Below, one piece after another: positions 51,211 through 59,612 of a stretch of DNA of 64,000 bases; position 1 is the first letter of the stretch, and each line of letters begins with the position of its first letter. Made by a program: the position numbers and the translations under genes. The notes under the pieces were generated by a model. The model was given only the letters and a program-made list of their open reading frames with translations, was not told the origin of the DNA and ran no database searches. Origin of the DNA: a virus; IMG/VR virus record IMGVR_UViG_3300017987_000013, positions 1 through 64,000 of that record; one strand, written 5' to 3'.

Positions 51211-52533
51211 CTAATAGTTGGGTACCGGATCCCAGCCGGAGTCCGTCACGTCCGTCGTGATTCCGGTCAGAGCGCCGTTCGCACCGCGGTTGTTGCACAC
51301 GTAGTTCATGTACTCGAGTACGTACGCTTCCATGCCGTCGTAGTTCGCGATACGCGCCCACATCGAACCGTCCTGATCTTCGAAATCGGCGTCCTTGCCC
51401 AGCGGGATCCGTTTCAGCGAATCCATGTAGAAGGTCGCGAATACGTCATGGTAGAAGAAATTGTCTTTCCGGGCTTCCATATTCCCGATGGTCACGCCGG
51501 TCCAACCACCTTTCAGCTGTCCGCCGAGATTCGACTGCTGCTGGTACGCCATGAGCGTACGGGCGAGCTGTGCGATTACGGACCCGTGGCCCACGCACAT
51601 ATGAGTCTGCGGCGTCACGTCCATGTGGCTCTTCGAAGAGAGCTGGAGGTGATGCTCCTGCACTTCAAGGTGATCGAATGTGGTAGAAGCGACACGGTAA
51701 GGCTTCCAGTTCTCCCACGTCCCTTCGGCGATGCCGAAGACGGTCGTGCTGTCACCAGCGGGATCGAGAATCGTCCCGACTCCGTTCGGAGTGAGGTTCC
51801 GCTCGGTAGCGAAGTAGTCCGTGCCGATGTTGTTGGTTGTCGCCATGTAGATCAGGTCGTCGGCAGCCAACGTGTCGCCAGGCTCCCAAGTGGACGCTGC
51901 ATCCATGGTGACGGTGTTTGTCGAGTAATCGACGTCAGAAACCACACCTGCACCCTCAATCGCACTATCCCCAACATCGTACCACGCCAGAATGGCGCCC
52001 TTGGAGATGTGCATGCACGGGTTGGTATCTTCGTTCCCGTATCCGTCTTTCATGACAAACACGGTTGAGCTGGTGCGGCTCGAGACCTTACCCAACAGCC
52101 CTGAAGCGGCACCGATAACATGCCTGATGGTCATGTTCTTCCACGAAGACCACAACAGCCGGTACAAACGTACGTCCTGGTCCTCGTAGGATCCCGGCCC
52201 GGTTGCCCGTGCCGATACAAAGTTGTCCTTCGCGATCCGCGAGTAACGACGGATAGGCGTCACGTCGTACTCAACGGTGTCCATCCCCTGAAAGTCGGGA
52301 ATCTGTCCTTCGGTTGACATGCCGGCTGTCTTGAACTGCAGATCGACAGCACCATGCATGGTATCACCTGAGAAGTGGTACTCCCCAGCCCCTAAGTCTT
52401 CGAACAGATCGGCTGTCGGCGAGCTCCGCGGCACTGCGTCCACGACCTCACCGAGAAATATGTCATGTACCTGTTCGGAAATATCAGCGAGCCCCTGCAC
52501 CTGCGACTGCTGGCTCCCGTAATAGTCCGCCAT
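51211..52533 (-). CDS. Major capsid protein (HK97-type)
   Basis: A 440-residue protein. The N-terminal region contains ADISEQVHDIFLGEVVDAV, then FQGMDTVEYDVTPIRRYSRI, a long-helix and beta-hinge arrangement as in HK97-fold capsids. The C-terminal region (DSLKRIPLGKDADFEDQDGS) is also typical. The size and the position after the scaffold support it. GAGGAG precedes the ATG. Confidence 0.82.
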   Translation of the reverse strand: MADYYGSQQSQVQGLADISEQVHDIFLGEVVDAVPRSSPTADLFEDLGAGEYHFSGDTMHGAVDLQFKTAGMSTEGQIPDFQGMDTVEYDVTPIRRYSRIAKDNFVSARATGPGSYEDQDVRLYRLLWSSWKNMTIRHVIGAASGLLGKVSSRTSSTVFVMKDGYGNEDTNPCMHISKGAILAWYDVGDSAIEGAGVVSDVDYSTNTVTMDAASTWEPGDTLAADDLIYMATTNNIGTDYFATERNLTPNGVGTILDPAGDSTTVFGIAEGTWENWKPYRVASTTFDHLEVQEHHLQLSSKSHMDVTPQTHMCVGHGSVIAQLARTLMAYQQQSNLGGQLKGGWTGVTIGNMEARKDNFFYHDVFATFYMDSLKRIPLGKDADFEDQDGSMWARIANYDGMEAYVLEYMNYVCNNRGANGALTGITTDVTDSGWDPVPNY

Positions 52534-52577
52534 TTTATCGAACTCCTCGCCGTCCTACGGCGTTGCTAACGTTCCCC

Positions 52578-53957
52578 TTACCTGCGCATAGCCGCTCTTT
52601 GCCGCGCCTTTTCGCGGATACGGTTCTCGGCTGCGCGTTGTCTTTGCTGCGGAGTCTCTTCCGAAGGGGCAGGCCCGTCGTTTTGGGACGCCGGTTGGGC
52701 GGTTGTGTCGCGCGCTGCAGCGGTAAGGTTCCCGATCGGACTGGGACGGGGAACGTCGCCTCGCCTATTCGCGAGATCAGCCAGCACCTCGTTGCGAATC
52801 TCCTCGCGAAGTTTCGCCATTCGTTTTTCTTCTGCGGCCTTTTCGGCGACAGCCTTCTCTTCCTGCGCTGTTTTCTGCGCTTTTGCTTCCTGCATTGCCT
52901 TTATTGCTGGCTCATGCTGGAACAACTGGGCGCGGAAAAATCTATTGAACGCGTTGTGCACGCTCTGGGCATTCCCGGGTTTTACGTCGGGAATCTGATG
53001 TTTCGTCAGTTTGTAATCGAACAGGTCGATGGCCTCATTGAACCATTCCTGATATTGCGGGTGATTCAGCAACGAATCACCGAGGTATTTCTGGTTTGCA
53101 GCGGCTTGGTCAACAAACTGCTGGCGGACTTCAGCCGCTTCTGCGGCTTGCGACTCTTCGGTCTCTTTCGTGCGTTGATCGACACGAGCCTGGAATTCCT
53201 GTTGGGCGATGTCGTGATAGCCCTGAGACGCACCCCGCCAGTACGCTTCCGCCGTGCCCTCAGCGACCTCCTGGTTTTGCTCCATTTCCTTCAGTCGCGT
53301 GAATTCGGCACGAGCTGCCTGGCCCTGTTCGGACGATTCCCACTTCCGCCATGCAGTTTGATCGGCCGCAGTGCGGTCGTTTCTCTCGTGAAGTTCTTGG
53401 ATTTGTTTTCTGTACTCAGCCAGTTGCGTCTGTGTGGCTTCGAGATCCGCTTGGTTCTGCTTCACGTTGCTGTTCATCAAAGCCCGCACCATCCGAGCAC
53501 TCATTTCATCAGCCACGCGGATCTTCGACTGGTTCTGGTACTGCGGCAGGTTCGGGTTGACATCAACCTCTACGTACTGCGACTCCCCAGATTCGCCCTC
53601 CGGCTTCTCCCCTTCCTCTTCACCACTCTCCGCTGGTGCCTCGGGCTCGCCTTCCGCGGGTTCCGCAGCCCCTTCCTCCTCACCTGCTTTACTTTCCTGT
53701 TCACCTACTTGCGACGCAGCAGCAGCTTGCTCGGCGGCCTCACGCCGCTTACGTGCCCGCTCCCGCACTGCGTTCTCGAAATCCTTCATGGTTGGCGGTT
53801 TCGCAGGCTTTTCAGCGGGCGTACCACCTTCTACGGGGGCCTCTGTTGGTGTGGCCTCCGGAGTCTGCGCTACTTCAGCAGCTGTATCTTCTGCAGCGGC
53901 TGCAGGGGTCTCGGCGACGGGCGTTTCGCTGGTCGCGGCTACTCCTTCTTCTGCCAT
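52578..53957 (-). CDS. Scaffold-like protein
   Basis: A 459-residue Ala/Glu/Pro-rich protein. The first 125 residues are low-complexity and acidic. The middle and end form long coiled coils (ATQTQLAEYRKQIQELHERN, then EEIRNEVLADLANRR). This composition and the place between portal and capsid fit a scaffold. No protease motif is seen. Confidence 0.7.
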   Translation of the reverse strand: MAEEGVAATSETPVAETPAAAAEDTAAEVAQTPEATPTEAPVEGGTPAEKPAKPPTMKDFENAVRERARKRREAAEQAAAASQVGEQESKAGEEEGAAEPAEGEPEAPAESGEEEGEKPEGESGESQYVEVDVNPNLPQYQNQSKIRVADEMSARMVRALMNSNVKQNQADLEATQTQLAEYRKQIQELHERNDRTAADQTAWRKWESSEQGQAARAEFTRLKEMEQNQEVAEGTAEAYWRGASQGYHDIAQQEFQARVDQRTKETEESQAAEAAEVRQQFVDQAAANQKYLGDSLLNHPQYQEWFNEAIDLFDYKLTKHQIPDVKPGNAQSVHNAFNRFFRAQLFQHEPAIKAMQEAKAQKTAQEEKAVAEKAAEEKRMAKLREEIRNEVLADLANRRGDVPRPSPIGNLTAAARDTTAQPASQNDGPAPSEETPQQRQRAAENRIREKARQRAAMRR

Positions 53958-53978
53958 CTTCTCTCCCTCGTGTCTGTC

Positions 53979-56186
53979 CTACCCAAGAACGGCACCACCG
54001 CCCGTTTGAGCCATTTCATTAGCTACAGCTCTTTCATCGGACTGTTTTGGTGCGGTCCCCGCCGGCTGGTCGTTTTGTGGCTGCGCACCCATCATTTGCG
54101 CCGCTATCTTGGCCTGCCAAGCGTAATATCCGTCTAACCGACGCAATGCAGCGTGCCGCGCAATAGGGTCGGCGGTTTCATCTTGTGTGATTTCGGTGAG
54201 TGAATTGATGTGTGCCTGCAGATCGTCGTTCCGCATGATCGGGTAGGACAGTTCCACTTGTTTCCATACCGCGAGAGCATACTGTTTCACCCACGGATGG
54301 TTCATGCCCCACTCTTCGAACCCAGTGTTTTCGCGAATATCGTCCGCAAGAACGTGGAACTTACTGGCGATTTCTTTGGCCCTGCGTAGCGCAACAACCT
54401 TCGGTTCGGCCCGGTGCACAAAAATGTCTTGGTTGGGATATGCGCGCCGCGCCTCTTCGGTGAGCAAAAACGGCATGCCATCACCGCCACGAACCTGCAT
54501 CAATTCCAATAGTTCCTGAGCCCTGAGTTCCGGACTCGGACCAAAGGAATTAACCATTCTATATGAGGGCGGCCGATCAGACAGCTTCGTACGATCGATG
54601 TACGGTTCTGCCATGTGCTGGTAATCGTCGCCGACTATGTCCACCATCATGCCGATGTCGCCGTACATCTTCATCTGTTTCCAGTTCTTCTGTGCGAAAT
54701 TGCACATCGAACGGCGGAATCGCATGTTGACAGGCGCATGTACACTATTGTCAGCCACCTGCAGAGCCATGATCGCCTTGGCGGCCTGTCTCGAGCCAGC
54801 TGACTCACCGCGAGATGCTGCCTGATACCCGCCACCACGCCAAATCGCCTGTCGTTTCTCGGCGATCGTTTTCTCAAGACCAGTCAGGACTTCGGCGGGC
54901 CACTGCGGCACGCGCGGCGTAAATCCACCCAGGCTCGGATCGACCTCGATAATGTCGTAACCGTTTAGGTTCAGCATATCGCTAGGCAAGGCACCGCCCG
55001 GCGCGATCATCGGCGTATTCTTCATCTTCTGCAGATATTCCCAATACTCCGACAACGCGATGTTGAGATCGACCTGATTCGAGTCGAGATCCTCAATCCA
55101 CGGCTTACCGAGAACATCGTCGCTACGCTGATGAGAATAGATATTCTCAAAAGAGAAATCCCCGCCCGGAAGCTCGTTGTCGTACAGCAGAACCGGATTG
55201 CGCATCCGCGACCGTTCGGTGGTCACTTCAGGTACCGCGATGATCTGTAGCCTGCCGCGCGGCCAAGCCGTCTCGAATCCAGGCGCTACCTCACGGCAAA
55301 CGATGGTCATCAGTTCTTCGGGTTGCCGACTACGGTGTGTATCACCAACGACCGCCGACCCGTGTCTACCGATGCCATCAAGATTCCATTTCGATGCTAT
55401 CCGTTGCCACTGCGACGCACTCGGCACCCGATCAGTGCCCTGAAGCTCCATAACACCCGGCATATGGCCGAAAGTGTCACGAACCGCCTGCGCTGGCAGC
55501 ACACGTCCATATGAACACCAATGGACTGACCCACGTTTCGAACCGTTGTTGAACACCGTGTCAAACGGGTTCCCAACCCATATTTCGACATGACCGGCTT
55601 TGCCGTCCAATAGATGTTCGATCTGGGCCATGGGGCCGTCTGTGGCAGCGTGATTGATGGGCTCGTGCTGGGTGTAGGAGTTTTCGCACCAATATGTATG
55701 GATTGGGCAAAAACCCGTCGACATCGACATATAGAGCGCGTCGGCGGCCTTACCGTTCAAGTCTTGAGTCCATGCTATGGAATTGATCCACAGCGAATCC
55801 ATTAAAGCCTTCTCACGCGACCGTCTGTCTTGACGTGAGTCAGCGTGAAACTTGAAAGGTGTGGATGTATGGTGGGCTACAGCGTTGTCGACGATCAATC
55901 GAAGGAGGTTTTCTGATTTCTTGTACGGTGAGATGAAGTCCGGAATGACCAGCTTGGTGCTGTCGTACAGTTCGGCAAACTGTAAATCGCCTGATCCATC
56001 TACATGCAACAACAACTTTTCAGACAGAAGATCGCGCCGTCGCCTCGCCTCAAGGCCAGCGAGGTGCATCTCCATGATTTCTTTGGCTGTACTGTCGTTC
56101 GTAACTCGTTGAGCATCGGAAAGCTGGTTTTGCTCAAGAACAGGAGCGACAACCACAGACTCTTCTATAGGCGCGATCGCGGTCAT
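53979..56186 (-). CDS. Portal protein
   Basis: A 735-residue protein at the expected place upstream of the scaffold and capsid genes. It has a segment FSFENIYSHQRSDDVLGKPWIE, then LDSNQVDLNIALSEYWEYLQ and GGYQAASRGESAGSRQA, as in large podovirus portals. The C-terminus is Gln/Ala-rich. The portal forms the dodecameric DNA gate. Confidence 0.75.
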   Translation of the reverse strand: MTAIAPIEESVVVAPVLEQNQLSDAQRVTNDSTAKEIMEMHLAGLEARRRRDLLSEKLLLHVDGSGDLQFAELYDSTKLVIPDFISPYKKSENLLRLIVDNAVAHHTSTPFKFHADSRQDRRSREKALMDSLWINSIAWTQDLNGKAADALYMSMSTGFCPIHTYWCENSYTQHEPINHAATDGPMAQIEHLLDGKAGHVEIWVGNPFDTVFNNGSKRGSVHWCSYGRVLPAQAVRDTFGHMPGVMELQGTDRVPSASQWQRIASKWNLDGIGRHGSAVVGDTHRSRQPEELMTIVCREVAPGFETAWPRGRLQIIAVPEVTTERSRMRNPVLLYDNELPGGDFSFENIYSHQRSDDVLGKPWIEDLDSNQVDLNIALSEYWEYLQKMKNTPMIAPGGALPSDMLNLNGYDIIEVDPSLGGFTPRVPQWPAEVLTGLEKTIAEKRQAIWRGGGYQAASRGESAGSRQAAKAIMALQVADNSVHAPVNMRFRRSMCNFAQKNWKQMKMYGDIGMMVDIVGDDYQHMAEPYIDRTKLSDRPPSYRMVNSFGPSPELRAQELLELMQVRGGDGMPFLLTEEARRAYPNQDIFVHRAEPKVVALRRAKEIASKFHVLADDIRENTGFEEWGMNHPWVKQYALAVWKQVELSYPIMRNDDLQAHINSLTEITQDETADPIARHAALRRLDGYYAWQAKIAAQMMGAQPQNDQPAGTAPKQSDERAVANEMAQTGGGAVLG

Positions 56187-56206
56187 TTTGCCCCGTAAAC
56201 GAGAAA

Positions 56207-56257
56207 CCCCGGAAGCATAAATGCTCCCAGGGCTGTGATTACCTGCTTTCCAGCAGG
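56207..56257 (-). promoter_or_regulatory. Two hairpins in the portal leader
   Basis: In transcript order, CCTGCT with AGCAGG (56257-56242) forms a first hairpin with a GGAA loop. CCCTGGGAGCAT with ATGCTTCCGGGG (56232-56207) forms a second, about 11 bp, followed by TTTCTCGTTT. The second looks like an attenuator or an RNA-protecting 5' hairpin of the late mRNA. Confidence 0.5.
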
Positions 56258-56291
56258 GTCATGCTATCCGGAACTTCTACTGGACTGCCGT

Positions 56292-56326
56292 ATTGGCACA
56301 TTACTGCCAATAAGACAGGGTGTCAA
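56292..56326 (-). promoter_or_regulatory. Candidate late promoter with palindrome
   Basis: TTGACA (56326-56321) and TAATGT (56303-56298) are 17 bp apart on the minus strand. ATTGGCA (56292-56298), a 6-nt spacer and TGCCAAT (56305-56311) make an inverted repeat over the -10. It would drive the portal and downstream virion genes and could be bound by a regulator. Confidence 0.5.
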
Positions 56327-56365
56327 GCGTAGGGTACTGGTACAGTTTGACTTCCATGGGAGTGG

Positions 56366-56809
56366 TTAGCGCCGCCGGGCTTCAATGGTCCGGATGATAC
56401 GCCGTGCCGTACCTTCTATGTCGCGACCCGCATCAGACTCCCAGAAACGGAGGACGGTCCATCCCTTGCTTTCCAGCGCCTCCGTCGCCAAGGTGTCACG
56501 TTCGGTGTTTCGCTGAAACTTGCCGATCCAGTAGTCCTTGTTGGGTGTCTTCATGCGCTCGCGCACCACCCCAGGGCCACGTTCGCGCAGCAGCCGCCCG
56601 TGCCAGTAATCACCGTCCACGAATACGGCCACCTTCTCGGTCGGGAACACAAAGTCCGGCGTGCCGGGCAGATCTGCGGCGTACTTGCGGTAGCGGTAGC
56701 CGAGGCGGTGAACAAGCTTGCGGAGGGCAGTCTCTGTCTGGTTGCCCGTTGACCTGATGGCTGACATGTTGCGGGCAATCTCGTGCCGGGGCTTTGGCCG
56801 GTAGGTCAC
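56366..56809 (-). CDS. vsr: Vsr-type mismatch repair endonuclease
   Basis: A 147-residue protein with GTG start 1 bp after the HNH gene. The Vsr hallmarks are present: RNMSAIRSTGN, then LGYRYRKYAADLPGTPDFVF, then VFVDGDYWHG (D65, H70 region). Vsr enzymes nick at T:G mismatches that arise by deamination of the methylated cytosine. The neighbouring C5-methyltransferase explains its presence. An internal ATG at 56767 would make a shorter form. Confidence 0.83.
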   Translation of the reverse strand: MTYRPKPRHEIARNMSAIRSTGNQTETALRKLVHRLGYRYRKYAADLPGTPDFVFPTEKVAVFVDGDYWHGRLLRERGPGVVRERMKTPNKDYWIGKFQRNTERDTLATEALESKGWTVLRFWESDAGRDIEGTARRIIRTIEARRR

Positions 56810-56810
56810 G

Positions 56811-57383
56811 CTACGAGCCAAACTTACCACGCAGCCACTTGAAGACGGCTTCTTGTTCTTCGATCCCGGCGCGTCTGACTTGCGACAGAAGCCAAATGGT
56901 GCTCGGCTTCTCGCTAGTGATGTTCTTCGCGCCCTGATTGCAGGTAGAGCACAGGGTGCGCAGGTTGGATAGTTCGTCCTTGCCGCCAAGGCTCTTGTCT
57001 TTGATGTGACCGATGTGGAGCCGCACCTTGCGTCCCGTGGCCGGGTCGACGTCGCCTGGGGTGAGCCCGCACATCTGGCATGTGAACCCATTGCGGTCGA
57101 GTACCTGCGCCCTGAGCTTCGCAGAGATGTTACGTGCGACCTTGGGGATGTCGAACGTTGGTGGCGGTTCCCGGACCATGTACTGTCCAGGCTTAAGACT
57201 TGTGCTATCGTGATGCGAGAGGATCTTCCATCCCTCATCCTCCCGTAGCTCGCGTAGACGGCGGCTGTATTGCACCGCACCACCCGCGGCCTCTTGGATC
57301 TCATGGGACTCAATGACGCGCCCGACATTGGCACAGAGGAACCGGCGGATCTTCTCTTTACCACTTCTAGTCTTTGGGCTCAT
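56811..57383 (-). CDS. HNH restriction endonuclease candidate
   Basis: A 190-residue protein starting at the stop of the methyltransferase (ATGA). Residues 95-155 form an HNH domain: TCQMCGL (C102, C105), LHIGHIKDKSLGG (H123, H126), ELSNLRTLC and CNQGAKN. The N-terminus (1-80) may be a DNA-recognition domain. Together with the methyltransferase it forms the probable restriction partner. Its target sequence cannot be read from the protein. Confidence 0.7.
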   Translation of the reverse strand: MSPKTRSGKEKIRRFLCANVGRVIESHEIQEAAGGAVQYSRRLRELREDEGWKILSHHDSTSLKPGQYMVREPPPTFDIPKVARNISAKLRAQVLDRNGFTCQMCGLTPGDVDPATGRKVRLHIGHIKDKSLGGKDELSNLRTLCSTCNQGAKNITSEKPSTIWLLSQVRRAGIEEQEAVFKWLRGKFGS

Positions 57384-58348
57384 ACTGCCCTCTGCTTTGA
57401 GTGGGCTCCTATGGCGTCGGCCAGGCGCGTACCCACCGCTTCCGCAACCGGCGGCGGAAATGCGTTCCCTACCTGCCGGTACGCCGCGGTCTTGCCCCCC
57501 GCAAAGAACCAGTCGGACGGAAAGCCCTGTAGCTTCGCCGCCATCTCCACCGTGAGCCGGGGCTGGGCATCGACCGGAAAATCCGGACCGGGAGCCTCGT
57601 CGGCGATACCGAGGCCGTCCACTCCCAGCTCCGCCCACTCGCGCCGGGCGCGTGTCGGTCCCAGGTCAGGCCCGCCGTGTTTCTTGGACCCACCGACAAG
57701 AGTAGGGGCGATGGCGTTTGCACGCTTCGCCCATTCGGTAGCCCCCGGCCAGCCCCTGCTTGCCATTGCACGGCGGAGTACGCCTCCGACGGTCGGCGGC
57801 CCACACCTCTTTCCGTTGGGCCACGAGAACCGGGCAAGGTCACGTGCTCGCAGGCCAACTAGAATGAACCTTGGCCGAAGTTGTGGCACACCAAAACTAC
57901 TCGCATTCAGGATGTGTGACACTGTCTTGTAACCCAGCTTCGCTAGATGGCGCTCGAACCACGTTCGGTAGTTCTCGAACTTCGCGGAGCCGAAGCCGCG
58001 GACGTTTTCTATCATCACGGCCCGGGGCCGTACCTCGGATATGACCGTGAGTGCTGCCGGGAAGAGGTCGCGTTGGTCATCGCGGCCCAACTGCTTCCCT
58101 GCAATCGAAAACGGAGGGCACGGAAGCCCCGCAGCCACAAGATCGGCACCTCGGTAGTCGTCGCCGCGAAACATGCGCAGGTCGATCTCGAGCGTGTTCC
58201 AGGTGGGCCGGTTCGCACGTAGCGTCTCACAGCACCAGCGATCATTCTCGACGGTCGCTTCGTGAACGAAGCCCGCACGCTCAAGGCCGAGGGCCTGGCC
58301 CCCGGCACCCGAGCAAAGTTCAATCGACGTGAGGGGCATCTTCACCAT
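57380..58348 (-). CDS. DNA (cytosine-5) methyltransferase
   Basis: A 322-residue enzyme that should transfer a methyl group from S-adenosylmethionine to cytosine in its recognition site. It shows motif I ELCSGAGGQALGL (residues 10-22), motif IV GLPCPPFS with catalytic C77, motif VI MIENVRG (E114), motif VIII QLRPRFILVG and motif X QVGNAFPPP. A target-recognition domain lies between VIII and X. It may protect phage DNA from the adjacent nuclease or from host enzymes. The start was chosen at 58348. Confidence 0.88.
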   Translation of the reverse strand: MVKMPLTSIELCSGAGGQALGLERAGFVHEATVENDRWCCETLRANRPTWNTLEIDLRMFRGDDYRGADLVAAGLPCPPFSIAGKQLGRDDQRDLFPAALTVISEVRPRAVMIENVRGFGSAKFENYRTWFERHLAKLGYKTVSHILNASSFGVPQLRPRFILVGLRARDLARFSWPNGKRCGPPTVGGVLRRAMASRGWPGATEWAKRANAIAPTLVGGSKKHGGPDLGPTRARREWAELGVDGLGIADEAPGPDFPVDAQPRLTVEMAAKLQGFPSDWFFAGGKTAAYRQVGNAFPPPVAEAVGTRLADAIGAHSKQRAV

Positions 58349-58420
58349 GTGGGTTCTCTTTCGCCAGTTAGTCCTTCGGCACGCTTCACAACCCAACTTA
58401 AAACGGACGGGGCGGGGACG

Positions 58421-58666
58421 CTAATTCGCTTTGTTTTCCGTCGCCTCCAAGAGTTCCACGATCTCGGACACCTTCCAAACGTGGTCGGTCACTTCGGCCG
58501 CCATCGCTGGCGTGGTGTGGACTCCGCCCTTCGCCTTTGTCAACGTCTCGTGCTTCCGACAGAAATTGTAGTACATGTAGTGCAGGGCGATCGCATGACC
58601 ATGATTCTCTAACTTCTTGCTGTGGCCATTCGTGAGCCTCGTCAACCGTCTGACGTTCATTCTCAT
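58421..58666 (-). pseudogene. C-terminal fragment of an IS1-type transposase
   Basis: An 81-residue frame whose sequence (MRMNVRRLTRLTNGHSKKLE, then HYMYYNFCRKHETL, then TPAMAAEVTDHVWKVSEIVE) matches the C-terminal end of IS1-family transposases. The catalytic N-terminal part is missing. No terminal inverted repeats were seen around it. It may be a remnant or a co-opted small protein. Confidence 0.6.
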
Positions 58667-58671
58667 AGTAA

Positions 58672-58751
58672 GGAGGGTAGAGGAATCGAACCCCAAGCGT
58701 GCGCCTCCCCGGTTTTCAGGACCGGTTGCCGACCATTCAGCGGTACCCTCC
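58672..58751 (-). tRNA. tRNA-Ser (TGA)
   Basis: Acceptor GGAGGGT/ACCCTCC is perfect. The anticodon arm CCGGT-CCTGAAA-ACCGG carries TGA and a C at position 33. A longer variable arm fits a serine tRNA. The T-loop is TTCGATT. CCA is not encoded. Confidence 0.75.
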
Positions 58752-58753
58752 AT

Positions 58754-58835
58754 ACCAGGGGAGAGATTCGAACTCTCACGCTCTAAATGAGCACCGGGGC
58801 CTAAACCCGGCGTGTCTGCATTCCACCACCCTGGC
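58754..58835 (-). tRNA. tRNA-Leu (TAG)
   Basis: Acceptor GCCAGGG/CCCTGGT. Anticodon arm CCGGG-TTTAGGC-CCCGG gives anticodon TAG. The variable arm is long, as in leucine tRNAs. The T-loop is TTCGAAT. CCA is not encoded. Confidence 0.85.
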
Positions 58836-58838
58836 CTG

Positions 58839-59330
58839 TTACCAATTCCGCGCTCGACCCTTGTTCTTTCTACCGCAAAACGTTGGCTGCTGGCTGTTGC
58901 AGTTCGGGCACAGCATCCGCAGGTTTTCGAGTCGATTGTCTCTGCCGTCGCCGTTGACGTGGTCGAGAACCATCCTCAACGGCTTGCCGTGCCACTCCCC
59001 TGTAAGTCCGCAAAGAGAGCATGTGTTTTCTAGTAGCCCCTCTTCTAATAGATGCCGCTTGAGGTGACATCGGGTGTACTTCGAATCTCGCACGAGTATT
59101 TCTTTGAATTGCGCTGGATCGAACTTGCGGCCCGGCTTTCCCTTTTGGTGGGCCTTCCCGAGAAAGTGCGATGTGTCCAGTTCGTACTCTCTCACTCTTT
59201 TAGTGATATAAGAGTGCGTCCCACCGGAGTTGGTCGCTACCCCCAATTCCCTACAAACCTCCGCCATTGTCGTGCACCGAGCCACTATTGGCGCAAGTAT
59301 CTCTTCGGTGTACTTCCGTTGTTTAGGCAT
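58839..59330 (-). CDS. HNH endonuclease inside the tRNA array
   Basis: A 163-residue protein. The N-terminal half (YTEEILAPIVARCTTMAEVC and RELGVATNSGG) has a helix-turn-helix look. The C-terminal half is an HNH domain: NTCSLCGLTGEWHGKPLRMV, DHVNGDGRDNRLENLRMLCP and CNSQQPTFCG. The gene ends 4 nt from tRNA-Leu and begins 42 nt from the degenerate tRNA, so it is inserted in the tRNA cluster. Free-standing homing nuclease is likely. Confidence 0.78.
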   Translation of the reverse strand: MPKQRKYTEEILAPIVARCTTMAEVCRELGVATNSGGTHSYITKRVREYELDTSHFLGKAHQKGKPGRKFDPAQFKEILVRDSKYTRCHLKRHLLEEGLLENTCSLCGLTGEWHGKPLRMVLDHVNGDGRDNRLENLRMLCPNCNSQQPTFCGRKNKGRARNW

Positions 59331-59371
59331 ACTGTAATGTATGCCGTAACGCGCACGTCTGCCAGTCACAT

Positions 59372-59444
59372 ACCACACGTAGGATTCGAACCTACACTAA
59401 ACGCCGTTTGAAGACCGTCGCCTCTGCCGTTGGGCTACCCTGGC
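59372..59444 (-). pseudogene. Degenerate tRNA-like sequence
   Basis: The T-arm GTAGG-TTCGAAT-CCTAC is intact and a D-arm-like segment exists, but the acceptor pairs only about five of seven positions and the anticodon stem does not close properly around GTCTTCAAAC. It is probably a decayed tRNA, perhaps damaged when the neighbouring HNH gene was acquired. The loop contains TCA but this is not reliable. Confidence 0.55.
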
Positions 59445-59448
59445 TCAT

Positions 59449-59521
59449 GTACCCCCTGGGACTCGAACCCAGAATTGCACGCCTTTTGAGGACGCCGCGT
59501 ATGCCATTCCGCCAGGGGTAC
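59449..59521 (-). tRNA. tRNA-Leu-like (CAA)
   Basis: Acceptor GTACCCC/GGGGTAC is perfect. The anticodon loop CTCAAAA reads CAA. The T-arm is CTGGG-TTCGAGT-CCCAG. The variable region is short (about 5 nt), unusual for leucine, so the identity is less certain than for the other tRNAs. Confidence 0.6.
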
Positions 59522-59525
59522 GTAC

Positions 59526-59609
59526 GGAAGGTCGAGGATTCGAACCTCGGTGCGTGGTACCGCAGCCGCGGGTTAGCAACCCGGCCCCTTACCGCTCGGG
59601 CAACCTTCC
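59526..59609 (-). tRNA. tRNA-Ser (GCT)
   Basis: Acceptor GGAAGGT/ACCTTCC is perfect. The anticodon loop TTGCTAA reads GCT. A long hairpin variable arm and a T-arm CGAGG-TTCGAAT-CCTCG support serine. CCA is not encoded. Confidence 0.85.
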
Positions 59610-59612
59610 AGT

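Noticed and set aside
52563-54137. A 524-residue plus-strand frame opposite the scaffold gene
   Set aside because: It is antisense to a gene with typical scaffold composition and has the Leu/Cys/Arg/Phe-rich make-up of a shadow frame.
56768-57364. N-terminal extension of the Vsr gene to 57364
   Set aside because: It would overlap the HNH gene in another frame for more than 550 bp and has no family resemblance. The GTG at 56809 fits the family.
59372-59444. A suppressor tRNA reading UGA, implying stop-codon recoding
   Set aside because: The TCA-containing loop sits in an arm that does not pair. Many well-supported genes here end in TGA within ATGA overlaps.
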